Assembly (NCBI GenBank): GCA_937880075.1
Contig: CALFLM010000056.1
Span: forward strand, 1-14,630
Length of the DNA stretch: 14,630 nt
Direction of reading: 5' to 3'
Source: an uncultured Romboutsia sp.
Lineage (GTDB): Bacteria > Bacillota > Clostridia > Peptostreptococcales > Peptostreptococcaceae
Part shown: positions 6,314-13,520 of the stretch, one piece after another
How positions within the stretch are numbered: position 1 is the first letter of the stretch
How the letters are laid out: each line of letters starts with the position of its first letter
Translations under genes and position numbers: made by a program
Notes under the pieces: model-generated
Databases searched by the model: none
Told to the model about the DNA's origin: nothing
Seen by the model: only the letters and a program-made list of their open reading frames with translations

Positions 6314-7273
6314 TTACAATATATATTTATTATTACTATTTAGGAAACAATCTATAACTTCCTTATTAAACTTTTTATATTCCTCTATATTAGGACAATG
6401 AGCTGATTTATCAAAAACTACGACTTTTTTCTTTGGTGCAATTATAAAGTCAAAATATATTTTAGCAATTACTGATGAAGTTATATAATCATATTTCCCT
6501 AAAAATAAATAAATAGGAACTTGAAATTTATTTGATTCTTTGAATAAATCTACATTTAAAATGCTATTTGATAAATCCTCAGCTACACTTAAGCCTTTTA
6601 TAAATTTTAAAATATCTAATAGTGAATAATATTTACATCTTAATAATTGTAAAATATTTAAGTACATATATTTTTTATTATGGAAACTTCCACCATATTT
6701 TTTGGTTAACTTTCCAATATAATCTGCTGTTTTTTTAGTTCTATATGGTAATTCAATTATTTTATTTACCACATACATATCATACTTATTTTTTTTTGAT
6801 TTTGCTTTATTCAATATATATGGGTATGACAATTTTTCACTTTCAAAATCATGTACTAACTGACCTACACCTATATATCCATTAAACATTTCTGGATATT
6901 TTTGAACTATTTTTATCCCTAAAAGAGATCCCCAAGAATGACCTATTAAATAAATCTTTTTATTAAAACGTCTAGTTATATACTTACATACTTTATAAGT
7001 ATCACATATAAATTGTTCTAAATTAAATGTATCTTTATTTATATTTTTACTATAAGATTTTGCAGTTCCACGTTGATCCCATTTTATTACTATAAAATTT
7101 TCCTCTAATTCTTTTTCATAAGGATACATATACATATTGGATACGCCTGGACCACCATGTAAATACAATAATATAGGACTATCAAGTTTGCATCCTCTTA
7201 TTAAAATACTTTGTTTTACTCCATTTACATTAATATCTTTTATCTCCTCTATTTCCAATAAATGTTTTTTCAT
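6314..7273 (-). CDS. Alpha/beta hydrolase, proline-iminopeptidase-like (S33), in operon with mprF
   Basis: A 319-residue alpha/beta hydrolase. Motifs of the proline iminopeptidase branch are clear: the oxyanion motif HGGPG at 39-43, WDQRGTAKS at 65-73, and the nucleophile elbow GHSWGS at 111-116 with Ser113. Asp262 (GKYDY) and His292 (SAHCPN) complete the catalytic triad, so the enzyme should be active. A helical Lys/Tyr-rich cap lies between about 140 and 240. There is no signal peptide or membrane helix, hence cytoplasmic. The ATG has AAGGGG upstream and lies 19 bases after the mprF stop codon, so both are one transcript ending in the same terminator. S33 enzymes cleave N-terminal amino acids from peptides, but given the partner a role in hydrolysing aminoacyl-lipid esters, as described for hydrolases linked to aminoacyl-PG synthases, is plausible. 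The exact substrate cannot be read from sequence. Confidence 0.88.
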   Translation of the reverse strand: MKKHLLEIEEIKDINVNGVKQSILIRGCKLDSPILLYLHGGPGVSNMYMYPYEKELEENFIVIKWDQRGTAKSYSKNINKDTFNLEQFICDTYKVCKYITRRFNKKIYLIGHSWGSLLGIKIVQKYPEMFNGYIGVGQLVHDFESEKLSYPYILNKAKSKKNKYDMYVVNKIIELPYRTKKTADYIGKLTKKYGGSFHNKKYMYLNILQLLRCKYYSLLDILKFIKGLSVAEDLSNSILNVDLFKESNKFQVPIYLFLGKYDYITSSVIAKIYFDFIIAPKKKVVVFDKSAHCPNIEEYKKFNKEVIDCFLNSNNKYIL

Positions 7274-7292
7274 TTTATACCCCTTACTTAAT

Positions 7293-9839
7293 CTAAAGTT
7301 TAAATCTTTCTAAAAATTTAATATTACTATTTATAATCTCATCTTTTTTAGGGAAATAAACCATTAATACAAAGCTTATTATTATGCTTAGTAAATTAGA
7401 ATTTTTTCTATATGCAAGATATCTTGGCTCCCATAATGTACAATACTTTTCCTTAAAGCGTTTTAAACCTTCAAATGAATATATTTTTTTGCTGTGTACA
7501 TACAATTGCTGAGCTATTCTTTCATTTAAAAATGCATGTTTTGATTCCCCAACATTAGAAAGAGGTGCTAAGCCCATATTAAACTTTTTGTATCCATTTT
7601 CCTTAGCATATATAAACAAATTAACAAATATAAAATCCATAATACCATTACATGTATCATTAAATCTCATTAAATCTATAGATAATGTTTCATTATTATC
7701 ATACATTGGCATTAAATTTGTAAATCCTTTTATTTCTCCATCTTGATTTTTTATTATAGCAATAGGAGAATGACCTAAATATTTTTTGTCAAATTTACCA
7801 ACTGTAAAATTAAGTTCTTTTCTATTACCTAACCATTTATCTGATATACCTTTTAATTCATTTAAAAAAGAAGCACTAAACGGTGGATTAACTATTTCAA
7901 AACTATAACCTTCCTTTTCAACCCTTGATATTGCATTTCTAACACTCTTCATTTTTCTTCCTTCTAATGTGAAGTTTTCTAAATCAACAGTTGAATCATC
8001 GCCTATTTTTACAAAGTGATAGCCTATAGCGTGTAAATATGGAATTGTACTTTTATCTATTGCACAAAATACAGGTGTATATCCATAAGAGTCTGCCATA
8101 TTATAAAACTCATCTATTGCATTTAATAAATTATCTTTATTTCCTATAGGAGGACCTAATACAAATAATTTATCTTCTTGTGTTTCAAATTGGAAAAATA
8201 CATCTTTTTCTTTGTTTATATATATTTTTTTATCATTTAAGTAAACATAATGTGTGTAAGATGTTCCTCCGAATCTTTCAATTATATCTGCAACATCATC
8301 TTTACAATCTTCTAATTTAATTCTACTTATTTTATTTTCGCTATTATTATAATACATAATTATCATAATAATAGTTATAATAAATAATGCAATATAAGTA
8401 CAACCAAGTAGTGCTTCAACTATCTCAAACTTTCCTCCAAAATAGAATAATTTATAAATAAAATAAGATAATATTGTAATTAAAATACTCATAGCTATTT
8501 GCCTACGCTTTATAATATAGCTAACTCTATAAAACTCTTTTCTACTTGAAATTAACATTGCTATTACTAATAATAAAAATATTATTTCTATATAGTCAAA
8601 ATCTAAATATACTCCTATTCCTGTAAAAAGTACAAGAGATGTTAATGTTATTTTATATATAGATTTATCTTTATGATTCAATAGGAATTTTGATAAAATT
8701 AACAATATTATACCTAATACTATACCAATATCATTAGGAAGCTCTTTAAGATATATCATACTATTAATATCTAATTTAGTATTAATATTTAAATAGTTCA
8801 TACTAGATAATACCACAGATAAAATACCAACTATGAATATTAATGAAACCAATACATAATATGAAATTTTAGAAATAACTAATTGTATTAATTCTTTAAT
8901 TTCTGAAGTAACAGATTTTTTTAATTCATTTACATAAAGTACTAAACCTATTAATAATGGTACTATATAATAACTTATTCTATATAAAAATAATGCTAAA
9001 AGAACTTTTTCTGATGGAACGCCAAATGCTTCTAAGCCTATTAACATAGTTACATCAAATGTACCAATTCCTCCTGGAGTCATACCTAAAATTGATGCAG
9101 TTATTGCTAGTACAAATACTAGAAAAATGTTACTTAAAGAAACATTTGCTTTTAGTATCATAAATATTGAAACTATTAAAATTATTGTTGTTATCCATTC
9201 TAAGATTGATATTAACATTATTTTTATAGAATCTATAACATATTGTTTATCTTTGTTTTTAATGTATTTTGATATTAAATATATTATCAAACCTGGTAAA
9301 TACATAGCAATACCATAGATAATAATATTTGTTAAATTAAATTCAAACTTTTCACCAATATGTAAAATAGAATATATTAAACATACCATAGAAAAACCTG
9401 TGAAATTTAATCCAACTATTCTAGAACTTTCTTTAAGAAGTAACTCCTTATCTTCTATAAAATCTTTATAAAGATTAGATTTTAAAAATATTGCTGTAGA
9501 TCCTCCGAATCCAGCTATACTTGAAATAGAACTTATTATCCATGAAAGTTTATATAATTTCTTATTTGATATATCCATATTAGCTCTACTTTTTAATATA
9601 AAATCATAAAAACTAAGTGGTATATATGAAATTATACCTAATATTAATATTAGCAATATTTTTATAAGAGATAATTCATTTGCATATTTTAAAAATAAGC
9701 TTATGTCAAATGTTTTTAATATACCTCCAAATTCTTTTATTACTATTACTGCTATTAGTATAAAAAATACTATTTTTGCTATATTTAGTATTTTAGTATT
9801 TTTTAACCAATTCAATACATTGTTCACTATTATTTTCAC
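7293..9839 (-). CDS. mprF: MprF: aminoacyl (lysyl) lipid synthase/flippase
   Basis: An 848-residue two-part protein of the usual MprF length. The N-terminal half (about 20-500) is the polytopic flippase, with FGGSTAIFLKSNLY at 111-124, the GMTPGGIGTFD motif at 252-262 and LALFLYRISYYIVPLLIG at 281-298. The C-terminal half (about 505-825) is the cytoplasmic DUF2156 aminoacyl-transferase, with KSVRNAISRVEKEGY at 631-645, GFTNLMPMY at 705-713, NMGLAPLSNVGE at 754-765 and RFKEKYCTLWEPRYLAYR at 794-811. MprF uses aminoacyl-tRNA to place an amino acid, usually lysine, on phosphatidylglycerol or another lipid and flips it outward, lowering negative surface charge and giving resistance to cationic peptides and daptomycin. 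Lysine versus alanine cannot be decided here. First gene of a two-gene operon with the hydrolase. The GTG at 9839-9837 is only one base from AAGGAG; GTG at 9827-9825 is the alternative, four codons shorter. Confidence 0.95.
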   Translation of the reverse strand: MKIIVNNVLNWLKNTKILNIAKIVFFILIAVIVIKEFGGILKTFDISLFLKYANELSLIKILLILILGIISYIPLSFYDFILKSRANMDISNKKLYKLSWIISSISSIAGFGGSTAIFLKSNLYKDFIEDKELLLKESSRIVGLNFTGFSMVCLIYSILHIGEKFEFNLTNIIIYGIAMYLPGLIIYLISKYIKNKDKQYVIDSIKIMLISILEWITTIILIVSIFMILKANVSLSNIFLVFVLAITASILGMTPGGIGTFDVTMLIGLEAFGVPSEKVLLALFLYRISYYIVPLLIGLVLYVNELKKSVTSEIKELIQLVISKISYYVLVSLIFIVGILSVVLSSMNYLNINTKLDINSMIYLKELPNDIGIVLGIILLILSKFLLNHKDKSIYKITLTSLVLFTGIGVYLDFDYIEIIFLLLVIAMLISSRKEFYRVSYIIKRRQIAMSILITILSYFIYKLFYFGGKFEIVEALLGCTYIALFIITIIMIIMYYNNSENKISRIKLEDCKDDVADIIERFGGTSYTHYVYLNDKKIYINKEKDVFFQFETQEDKLFVLGPPIGNKDNLLNAIDEFYNMADSYGYTPVFCAIDKSTIPYLHAIGYHFVKIGDDSTVDLENFTLEGRKMKSVRNAISRVEKEGYSFEIVNPPFSASFLNELKGISDKWLGNRKELNFTVGKFDKKYLGHSPIAIIKNQDGEIKGFTNLMPMYDNNETLSIDLMRFNDTCNGIMDFIFVNLFIYAKENGYKKFNMGLAPLSNVGESKHAFLNERIAQQLYVHSKKIYSFEGLKRFKEKYCTLWEPRYLAYRKNSNLLSIIISFVLMVYFPKKDEIINSNIKFLERFKL

Positions 9840-9879
9840 TCTCCTTAAAAATTTATTTTATCTGTTATATTCATTTTAT

Positions 9880-9908
9880 ATAATAAACTATTTTGTAGAA
9901 AATTTCAA
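9880..9908 (-). promoter_or_regulatory. mprF promoter (-35 TTGAAA, 17 bp, -10 TATTAT)
   Basis: On the minus strand a -35 TTGAAA (9908-9903) and a -10 TATTAT (9885-9880) are exactly 17 bp apart, 40 bases upstream of the mprF start. Each differs from the consensus at one position, which makes this the best-looking promoter in the window. Confidence 0.7.
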
Positions 9909-9919
9909 AAAATAGTGTT

Positions 9920-9945
9920 TTTTGTATTATTTTGTTGTATTTTGT
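9920..9945 (-). promoter_or_regulatory. Three phased TTTTGT repeats upstream of the mprF promoter
   Basis: TTTTGT starts at 9920, 9930 and 9940, exactly one helical turn apart (ACAAAA three times on the minus strand). The block lies 11-37 bp upstream of the -35 hexamer, a typical place for an activator. Antibiotic-sensing response regulators of the GraR/BceR type control mprf-like genes in Firmicutes; linking this site to one of them is inference. Confidence 0.45.
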
Positions 9946-10093
9946 CGAAATTAAGTTTTATTTTATATTCTACATATATTAAAATATATCTTATTAATAT
10001 AACTTATATTTAAAAGTTATCTATATTAATATAAGTATGCATAGTACGTTACTTATTAAATTTTAGTTAATATAGTTTTCTTGAAAAATAAAA

Positions 10094-10119
10094 AAGCCTA
10101 AATATAATAACTTAGGCTT
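10094..10119 (-). terminator. Terminator of the CHR transporter pair
   Basis: A perfect 8-bp stem (AAGCCTAA at 10094-10101, TTAGGCTT at 10112-10119) with a 10-base loop and a U-run on the minus strand. It lies about 33 bases after the stop codon of the second CHR gene. Confidence 0.85.
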
Positions 10120-10152
10120 AAAAAATAATTATACTTAATATTCATTTTTAAA

Positions 10153-10719
10153 TTATAATTTAAATACTATACCTGCTAAGGCACCTATCCCTATAAAAAC
10201 TATAGGATGTCTATCAAACTTTTTAGTTAAAAAAAGTATAACTAAAAATATTATTAAAACCTTGAAATTTATAACTATATCAAATAAGTTATTAGTTTGT
10301 AAAAACTTACTAACATTTATTATAGATATTTTTATAATCTCAAACCAAGCAACAGCTATAAGTCCTGTTACAGCAGGTCTTAAACCTTTAAATGCACTAT
10401 CAACTAATTTACTATTTTTAAATTTATTTAAAAAGTTTGCAACTATGACAATTATAATAAATGAGGGTAGTACTATAGCAAATGTAGCAACAACTCCTCC
10501 AAGTATTCCTCCTGCCTTAAATCCTGCATATGTAGCCATATTTATACCAATAGGTCCTGGTGTTGATTGAGATATTGCTATCATATCAGCAATCATAGAG
10601 TTAGTAATCCAAGTATATTTTTCTGATAACTCATATAAAAATGGAAGGGAAGCTAAACCTCCTCCTATAGTAAATAATCCAACTTTCAAAAACTCTAAAA
10701 ATAATATTATATAAATCAT
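10153..10719 (-). CDS. Short-chain CHR (chromate transport) family protein, second of a pair
   Basis: A 188-residue membrane protein, one half-size CHR domain. Signature motifs are FLKVGLFTIGGGLASLPFL at 10-28 and QSTPGPIGINMATYAGFKAG at 51-70, followed by GGVVATFAIVLPSF at 74-87 and three to four further hydrophobic helices. Classical ChrA is about 400 residues with two such domains; many Firmicutes have two half-size genes side by side whose products are thought to work together in opposite orientations. The ATG overlaps the stop codon of the upstream CHR gene by one base (TAATG), so translation is coupled, with AGAGG upstream. The family exports chromate in proven cases, but in an anaerobe without chromate exposure the natural substrate may be another oxyanion such as sulfate; nothing nearby decides this. 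Confidence 0.9.
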   Translation of the reverse strand: MIYIILFLEFLKVGLFTIGGGLASLPFLYELSEKYTWITNSMIADMIAISQSTPGPIGINMATYAGFKAGGILGGVVATFAIVLPSFIIIVIVANFLNKFKNSKLVDSAFKGLRPAVTGLIAVAWFEIIKISIINVSKFLQTNNLFDIVINFKVLIIFLVILFLTKKFDRHPIVFIGIGALAGIVFKL

Positions 10720-11267
10720 TACATAATACCTCTTTTTCTATTGACAAAATCACTTATAATTCCTATTAATGCTGCAGCTATTACAATATAAACTACAGGT
10801 ATATCTAAAAATGATGATGCTATAAATGTAGCTACAAATAATATTATTCCAAGTATATCCTTGATAGAGCCTTTTACAAGTTTTATAAGTGCATTAAGTA
10901 TAAGTACACCAACTGCTATTCTTATCCCTGAAAAAGCATGTTGAACGACTTTTAAATCAGAAAATTTATCTATAAATCCTGCTATAGACATTATTATAAC
11001 TAATGAAGGAAATACAACTCCAGAAGTTGCAAATATAGCCCCTATTATTCCCTTTTCTTTGTATCCTACAAAAGTTGCAGTATTTACTGCTATTATTCCA
11101 GGTGTTGCTTGACCTACTGCATAGTAGTCTAATAATTCATCTTCTGTTGCCCATTTGTGATTTTCAACAACTTCTTTTTGTAGCATAGGTAACATTGCAT
11201 ACCCCCCACCAAATGTAAGGCCACCTATCCTACAAAATGACCAAAATAAATCAATTAATTCTTTCAA
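10719..11267 (-). CDS. Short-chain CHR (chromate transport) family protein, first of a pair
   Basis: A 182-residue CHR half-domain protein. Motifs: RIGGLTFGGGYAMLPML at 13-29, GQATPGIIAVNTATFVGYK at 52-70 and FATSGVVFPSL at 79-89, then hydrophobic helices at about 110-130, 140-155 and 158-175. The start is TTG at 11267-11265, supported by GAGGAG eight bases upstream; an ATG inside that spacer is followed at once by a stop codon and cannot be used. It differs clearly from its partner (QATPGII against QSTPGPI), as expected for the two non-equivalent halves of the heterodimer-type transporter. It is the first gene of the pair and overlaps the second by one base. The upstream region carries dispersed repeats and an inverted repeat but no obvious regulator gene. 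Confidence 0.9.
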   Translation of the reverse strand: MKELIDLFWSFCRIGGLTFGGGYAMLPMLQKEVVENHKWATEDELLDYYAVGQATPGIIAVNTATFVGYKEKGIIGAIFATSGVVFPSLVIIMSIAGFIDKFSDLKVVQHAFSGIRIAVGVLILNALIKLVKGSIKDILGIILFVATFIASSFLDIPVVYIVIAAALIGIISDFVNRKRGIM

Positions 11268-11353
11268 TTTTACATCTCCTCAAATTTTATTTTACTATTA
11301 AATTTTACTACTTACTTATATATTAATATATGCTTTTATAGAGTTTTATATAT

Positions 11354-11453
11354 AAAATTCACTTCGTTCATAGTGCCAACGATTTACCTTCGCTACCACG
11401 TCAGGTATATCCGTTGCTTAAAATTCACTTCCTTCATAGCGCCAACGATTTAT
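11354..11453 (+). repeat. Dispersed intergenic repeat, copy 3, with a tandem half
   Basis: Unit A (11354-11387) and unit B (11420-11453) share AAAATTCACTTC, TTCATAG and GCCAACGATTTA, differing at three of 34 positions, with a 66-bp period. Between them are TTCGCTACCACG and TATCCGTTGCTTAAAA, which match the last module of copies 2 and 4. Compared with copy 2 the middle GTGTCGGC module is missing. A further fragment (GAAATGCTT near 11478-11486) resembles the outer end of copy 5. Confidence 0.7.
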
Positions 11454-11516
11454 CATTACTTTGCCAACTATATAAGTGAAATGCTTTACAGTATTTGTAT
11501 ATTGTAAATATATTAA

Positions 11517-11557
11517 AAGTATAAGAATATAAACTATATATTTATATTCTTATACTT
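11517..11557. repeat. Perfect 17-bp inverted repeat with a 7-base loop
   Basis: AAGTATAAGAATATAAA (11517-11533) and its exact complement (11541-11557) surround CTATATA. The stem is long but A+T-rich, so it is unlike the other terminators in the window, which have G+C cores. It lies about 250 bp upstream of the first CHR gene. It may be a weak terminator, an RNA stem or an operator. Confidence 0.55.
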
Positions 11558-11668
11558 ATATTTTTAATCTAAGCGTTCATTATTAACTATTAGAAACTGT
11601 AGTAAAAGTTTAGAATAAAGCTTATATATTCTAGTCGAGTAATCTATCTATTAAAACTTATAAAAAAA

Positions 11669-11688
11669 GTATGAGTTTTACCTCATAC
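11669..11688 (-). terminator. Terminator of the cation exporter gene
   Basis: A 7-bp stem (GTATGAG at 11669-11675, CTCATAC at 11682-11688) with a 6-base loop, followed on the minus strand by seven U. It lies 18 bases after the stop codon at 11707. Confidence 0.85.
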
Positions 11689-11706
11689 CTTTAATCAAAT
11701 CAAAAT

Positions 11707-12885
11707 TTAATGAAAATCCCTATCTATAGTTATTATACAATTGTATTCTGGATGTACATCCTTTATAGCATTAATTATATCTTCTTTTAATTCATCTTCA
11801 GTCATGATTTTAATCATCTTATCATTATCAACTACAACATCAAATATTATACTTTGATGTTCTCCATGACCAACAATCCTAAAGTCATGCATTGATTTTA
11901 TAACTGGGTTATACTTTATTATTTTTTCTACTTCACTTCTTGTATATGCTACTTCCTCAGTTTCAACACATATAGGGTCCATATGTATTACCAAGTGAGT
12001 TTTAAACTTTTCTGATATTTCTCTTTCAGCAGTATCTATTATATCGTGTATTGTCATTATATCTATATCTGCTGGTATTTCTGCATGAACAGATGCTATT
12101 GACTTTCCAACTCCATAATTATGAATTATTAAATCATGTACTCCTTGTATATGCTCATATGAAAGTATTGCTTGATTTATGCCTTGAACAAGTTCAGGAT
12201 CTGGTGCTTCTCCAAGTAATGGGCTTATAGTTTCTTTAACTAATGAATACCCTGCATAAAGTATTGCTACTGATACTAATATCCCTGCATATCCATCTAT
12301 TGGAAGACTTGTAAATCTAGCTGCTAAAAATGCTACTAAAACAGTACTTGATGTGAATACATCCCCCATTGCATCAACTGATGCTGCCTTTAATGCAGAT
12401 GAGTTTATTTTGCTGCCCATAAACTTATTAAACATGCTTAGCCATACCTTAACTAGTATTGATATGAAAAGTAATATAAATGGTATTATTTCAAATTTTA
12501 TAGGTACTGGATTTAGTATTCTGTCTATTGATGATTTTACAAATTGAATACCTACAAGCATTACCATAAATGCAACTATAAGTGCAGATATATATTCAAG
12601 TCTACCGTGTCCAAAAGGATGTTCCTTATCAGGAGGTATACTTGCTAATTTAAATCCAACTATTGTTATAACTGATGATGCCATATCCGATAAGTTATTA
12701 AATGCATCAGCCATTATAGCTATACTTGATGTTAATAAGCCTACTGATAATTTTACTATAAATAAAGTAAGATTTGCTATTATTCCAACTACCCCCGCTA
12801 GATATCCATATTTATTTCTTACATCTTCATCGTCAACATTTTCATTGTCCTTTATAAAGGTTTTTACTAATAATTTTGAAAACAT
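11707..12885 (-). CDS. Cation diffusion facilitator, Mn-type metal site, duplicated C-terminal domain
   Basis: A 392-residue CDF exporter. Six helices span about 28-215. The transport-site residues are Asn63 and Asp67 in helix 2 (ADAFNNLSD) and Asp171 and Asp175 in helix 5 (VDAMGD). NxxxD plus DxxxD is the arrangement of Mn2+-exporting CDFs such as pneumococcal MntE, while Zn2+ exporters have His in these motifs. The loop HPFGHGRLEY (89-98) is also typical of the family. The cytoplasmic dimer domain is at about 222-305 (GVHDLIIHNYG, HAEIP, LVIHMDP). A further 85 residues (310-392) look like a second copy of that domain (SMHDFRIVGHGEH, FDVVVD, ITIDRD), which makes the protein longer than the usual 300. 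The ATG has AGAGGAG upstream. Single-gene unit with its own terminator. Mn2+ is the likely substrate; Fe2+ or others are not excluded. Confidence 0.92.
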   Translation of the reverse strand: MFSKLLVKTFIKDNENVDDEDVRNKYGYLAGVVGIIANLTLFIVKLSVGLLTSSIAIMADAFNNLSDMASSVITIVGFKLASIPPDKEHPFGHGRLEYISALIVAFMVMLVGIQFVKSSIDRILNPVPIKFEIIPFILLFISILVKVWLSMFNKFMGSKINSSALKAASVDAMGDVFTSSTVLVAFLAARFTSLPIDGYAGILVSVAILYAGYSLVKETISPLLGEAPDPELVQGINQAILSYEHIQGVHDLIIHNYGVGKSIASVHAEIPADIDIMTIHDIIDTAEREISEKFKTHLVIHMDPICVETEEVAYTRSEVEKIIKYNPVIKSMHDFRIVGHGEHQSIIFDVVVDNDKMIKIMTEDELKEDIINAIKDVHPEYNCIITIDRDFH

Positions 12886-13071
12886 ATTAGCTCCTCTCTA
12901 TTTTTATTATCTATTATTTTATGCTATGTAGCCACTTATATGTGCATATTTTTTCTTCACTAATACTATCATATATTTACTTTTTTGGGAATATAATTAG
13001 TATTTTAATGTCAAATTTATATAAAATTTCATATATTATAGTAAGACATATCATGCTAAGGAGCTGATATT
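12886..13071. promoter_or_regulatory. Divergent promoter region between the CDF gene and the 66-codon gene
   Basis: The two genes point away from each other. A perfect minus-strand TTGACA (13014-13009) is present, but no good -10 lies at 16-18 bp from it. For the plus strand, TATTAT at 13034-13039 is a possible -10 about 33 bases before the ATG, with only a weak -35. I see no sequence resembling a yybP-ykoY manganese riboswitch. Confidence 0.4.
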
Positions 13072-13272
13072 ATGTATGAATTAGCTATTTCACTTTTAAA
13101 CCAATATGTAGAAATATACACTTATTTAACTAAGGATAAGTTATATGGAGAAATCATAGCCGCTACCCCTTACGAGATAATATTACTTCGAAGACATATA
13201 GATAAAGCATCTAATAAAAACTATACTTTATATATACCCCTAAGTTCTGTAATTTATATAAAAAAATTATAA
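13072..13272 (+). CDS. Small uncharacterised protein, 66 residues, beta-rich, Sm/SH3-like pattern
   Basis: The only plus-strand gene. ATG at 13072 is preceded by AAGGAG with an eight-base spacer, so translation is likely. The protein starts with an amphipathic stretch (MYELAISLLNQYVEIYTYL), followed by alternating hydrophobic residues: KLYGEIIAATPYEIILLRR at 23-41, a short polar loop, and YTLYIPLSSVIYIKKL at 51-66. 'GEI-x-x-x-x-EIILL ... IPLSSVIYI' is the rhythm of small beta-barrels (Sm-like, or YuzF/DUF2642-like spore proteins), where a Gly-containing strand is followed by a final 'IPLS-x-I-x-x-I' strand. I do not recognise a specific family; the fold call is a pattern judgement. The stop codon overlaps the first bases of dispersed repeat copy 4. 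Confidence 0.7.
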   Translation: MYELAISLLNQYVEIYTYLTKDKLYGEIIAATPYEIILLRRHIDKASNKNYTLYIPLSSVIYIKKL

Positions 13273-13370
13273 AATTCACTTCGCTTTAGCGACGTGTCGG
13301 CAAAATATTTCATTTAATAGAGGATGTATCTTTGCTCTAGCTACAGATACCGTCTGCTTAGTAAAATTTC
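13271..13370 (+). repeat. Dispersed intergenic repeat, copy 4 (long form)
   Basis: Begins AAAATTCACTTCGCTTTAGC, followed by GACGTGTCGGCAAAATA, then GATGTATCTTTGCTC, GCTACAGATACCGTCTGC and TTAGTAAAATTT. It can be aligned from end to end with copy 2 read on the minus strand. Its first two bases overlap the stop codon of the 66-codon gene. Confidence 0.7.
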
Positions 13371-13399
13371 ATCTAAAAATTTTTAAATAATAAATAACT

Positions 13400-13429
13400 A
13401 AAAGCCACAGTAATTTTACTGTAGCTTTT
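13400..13429. terminator. Terminator hairpin between repeats 4 and 5
   Basis: Arms 13400-13413 and 13416-13429 pair with one imperfect position, which is a U-G wobble on the minus strand and a C-A mismatch on the plus strand. T-rich sequence flanks the right side and A-rich sequence the left. It would serve the 66-codon gene on the plus strand, but the wobble suggests minus-strand use as well, 270 bases after the UvrC-like stop codon. Confidence 0.75.
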
Positions 13430-13520
13430 TACGCTTAAGGATATTATAATATTTTAAAAAATGTGGATATCTTCTGAATGTAAGTAATATCAATCAACTG
13501 GTTTTGAGCGTAAAAAAGAT

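Larger units (their letters stand above)
9840..10152. other. Intergenic region between the CHR genes and mprF
   Basis: 313 bp without a gene. It holds the mprF leader and promoter (9840-9908), the phased TTTTGT repeats (9920-9945) and the CHR operon terminator (10094-10119). The part from 9951 to 10093 is A+T-rich and shows nothing I can assign. Confidence 0.75.
11268..11706. other. Intergenic region between the CDF gene and the CHR pair
   Basis: 439 bp without a gene. It contains, from right to left, the CDF terminator (11669-11688), a perfect 17-bp inverted repeat (11517-11557) and the tandem dispersed repeat (11354-11453). The CHR promoter must lie within about 11290-11550, but the DNA is so A+T-rich that no one candidate stands out. 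Confidence 0.75.

Noticed and set aside
11354..11453. CRISPR-like array from the repeated 34-bp units
   Set aside because: Only two imperfect units, the spacer between them is part of the same repeat family, and no cas gene is present.
12353..12547. Plus-strand frame antisense to the CDF gene, and similar frames at 2943-3413, 4871-5260, 9127-9318 and 10262-10570
   Set aside because: All lie inside well-supported minus-strand genes, without ribosome-binding sites or protein-family features.
12886..13071. Manganese (yybP-ykoY) riboswitch in front of the CDF gene
   Set aside because: I looked for one because the transporter is Mn-type, but the leader lacks the conserved G+C-rich loops; it is plain A+T-rich sequence.
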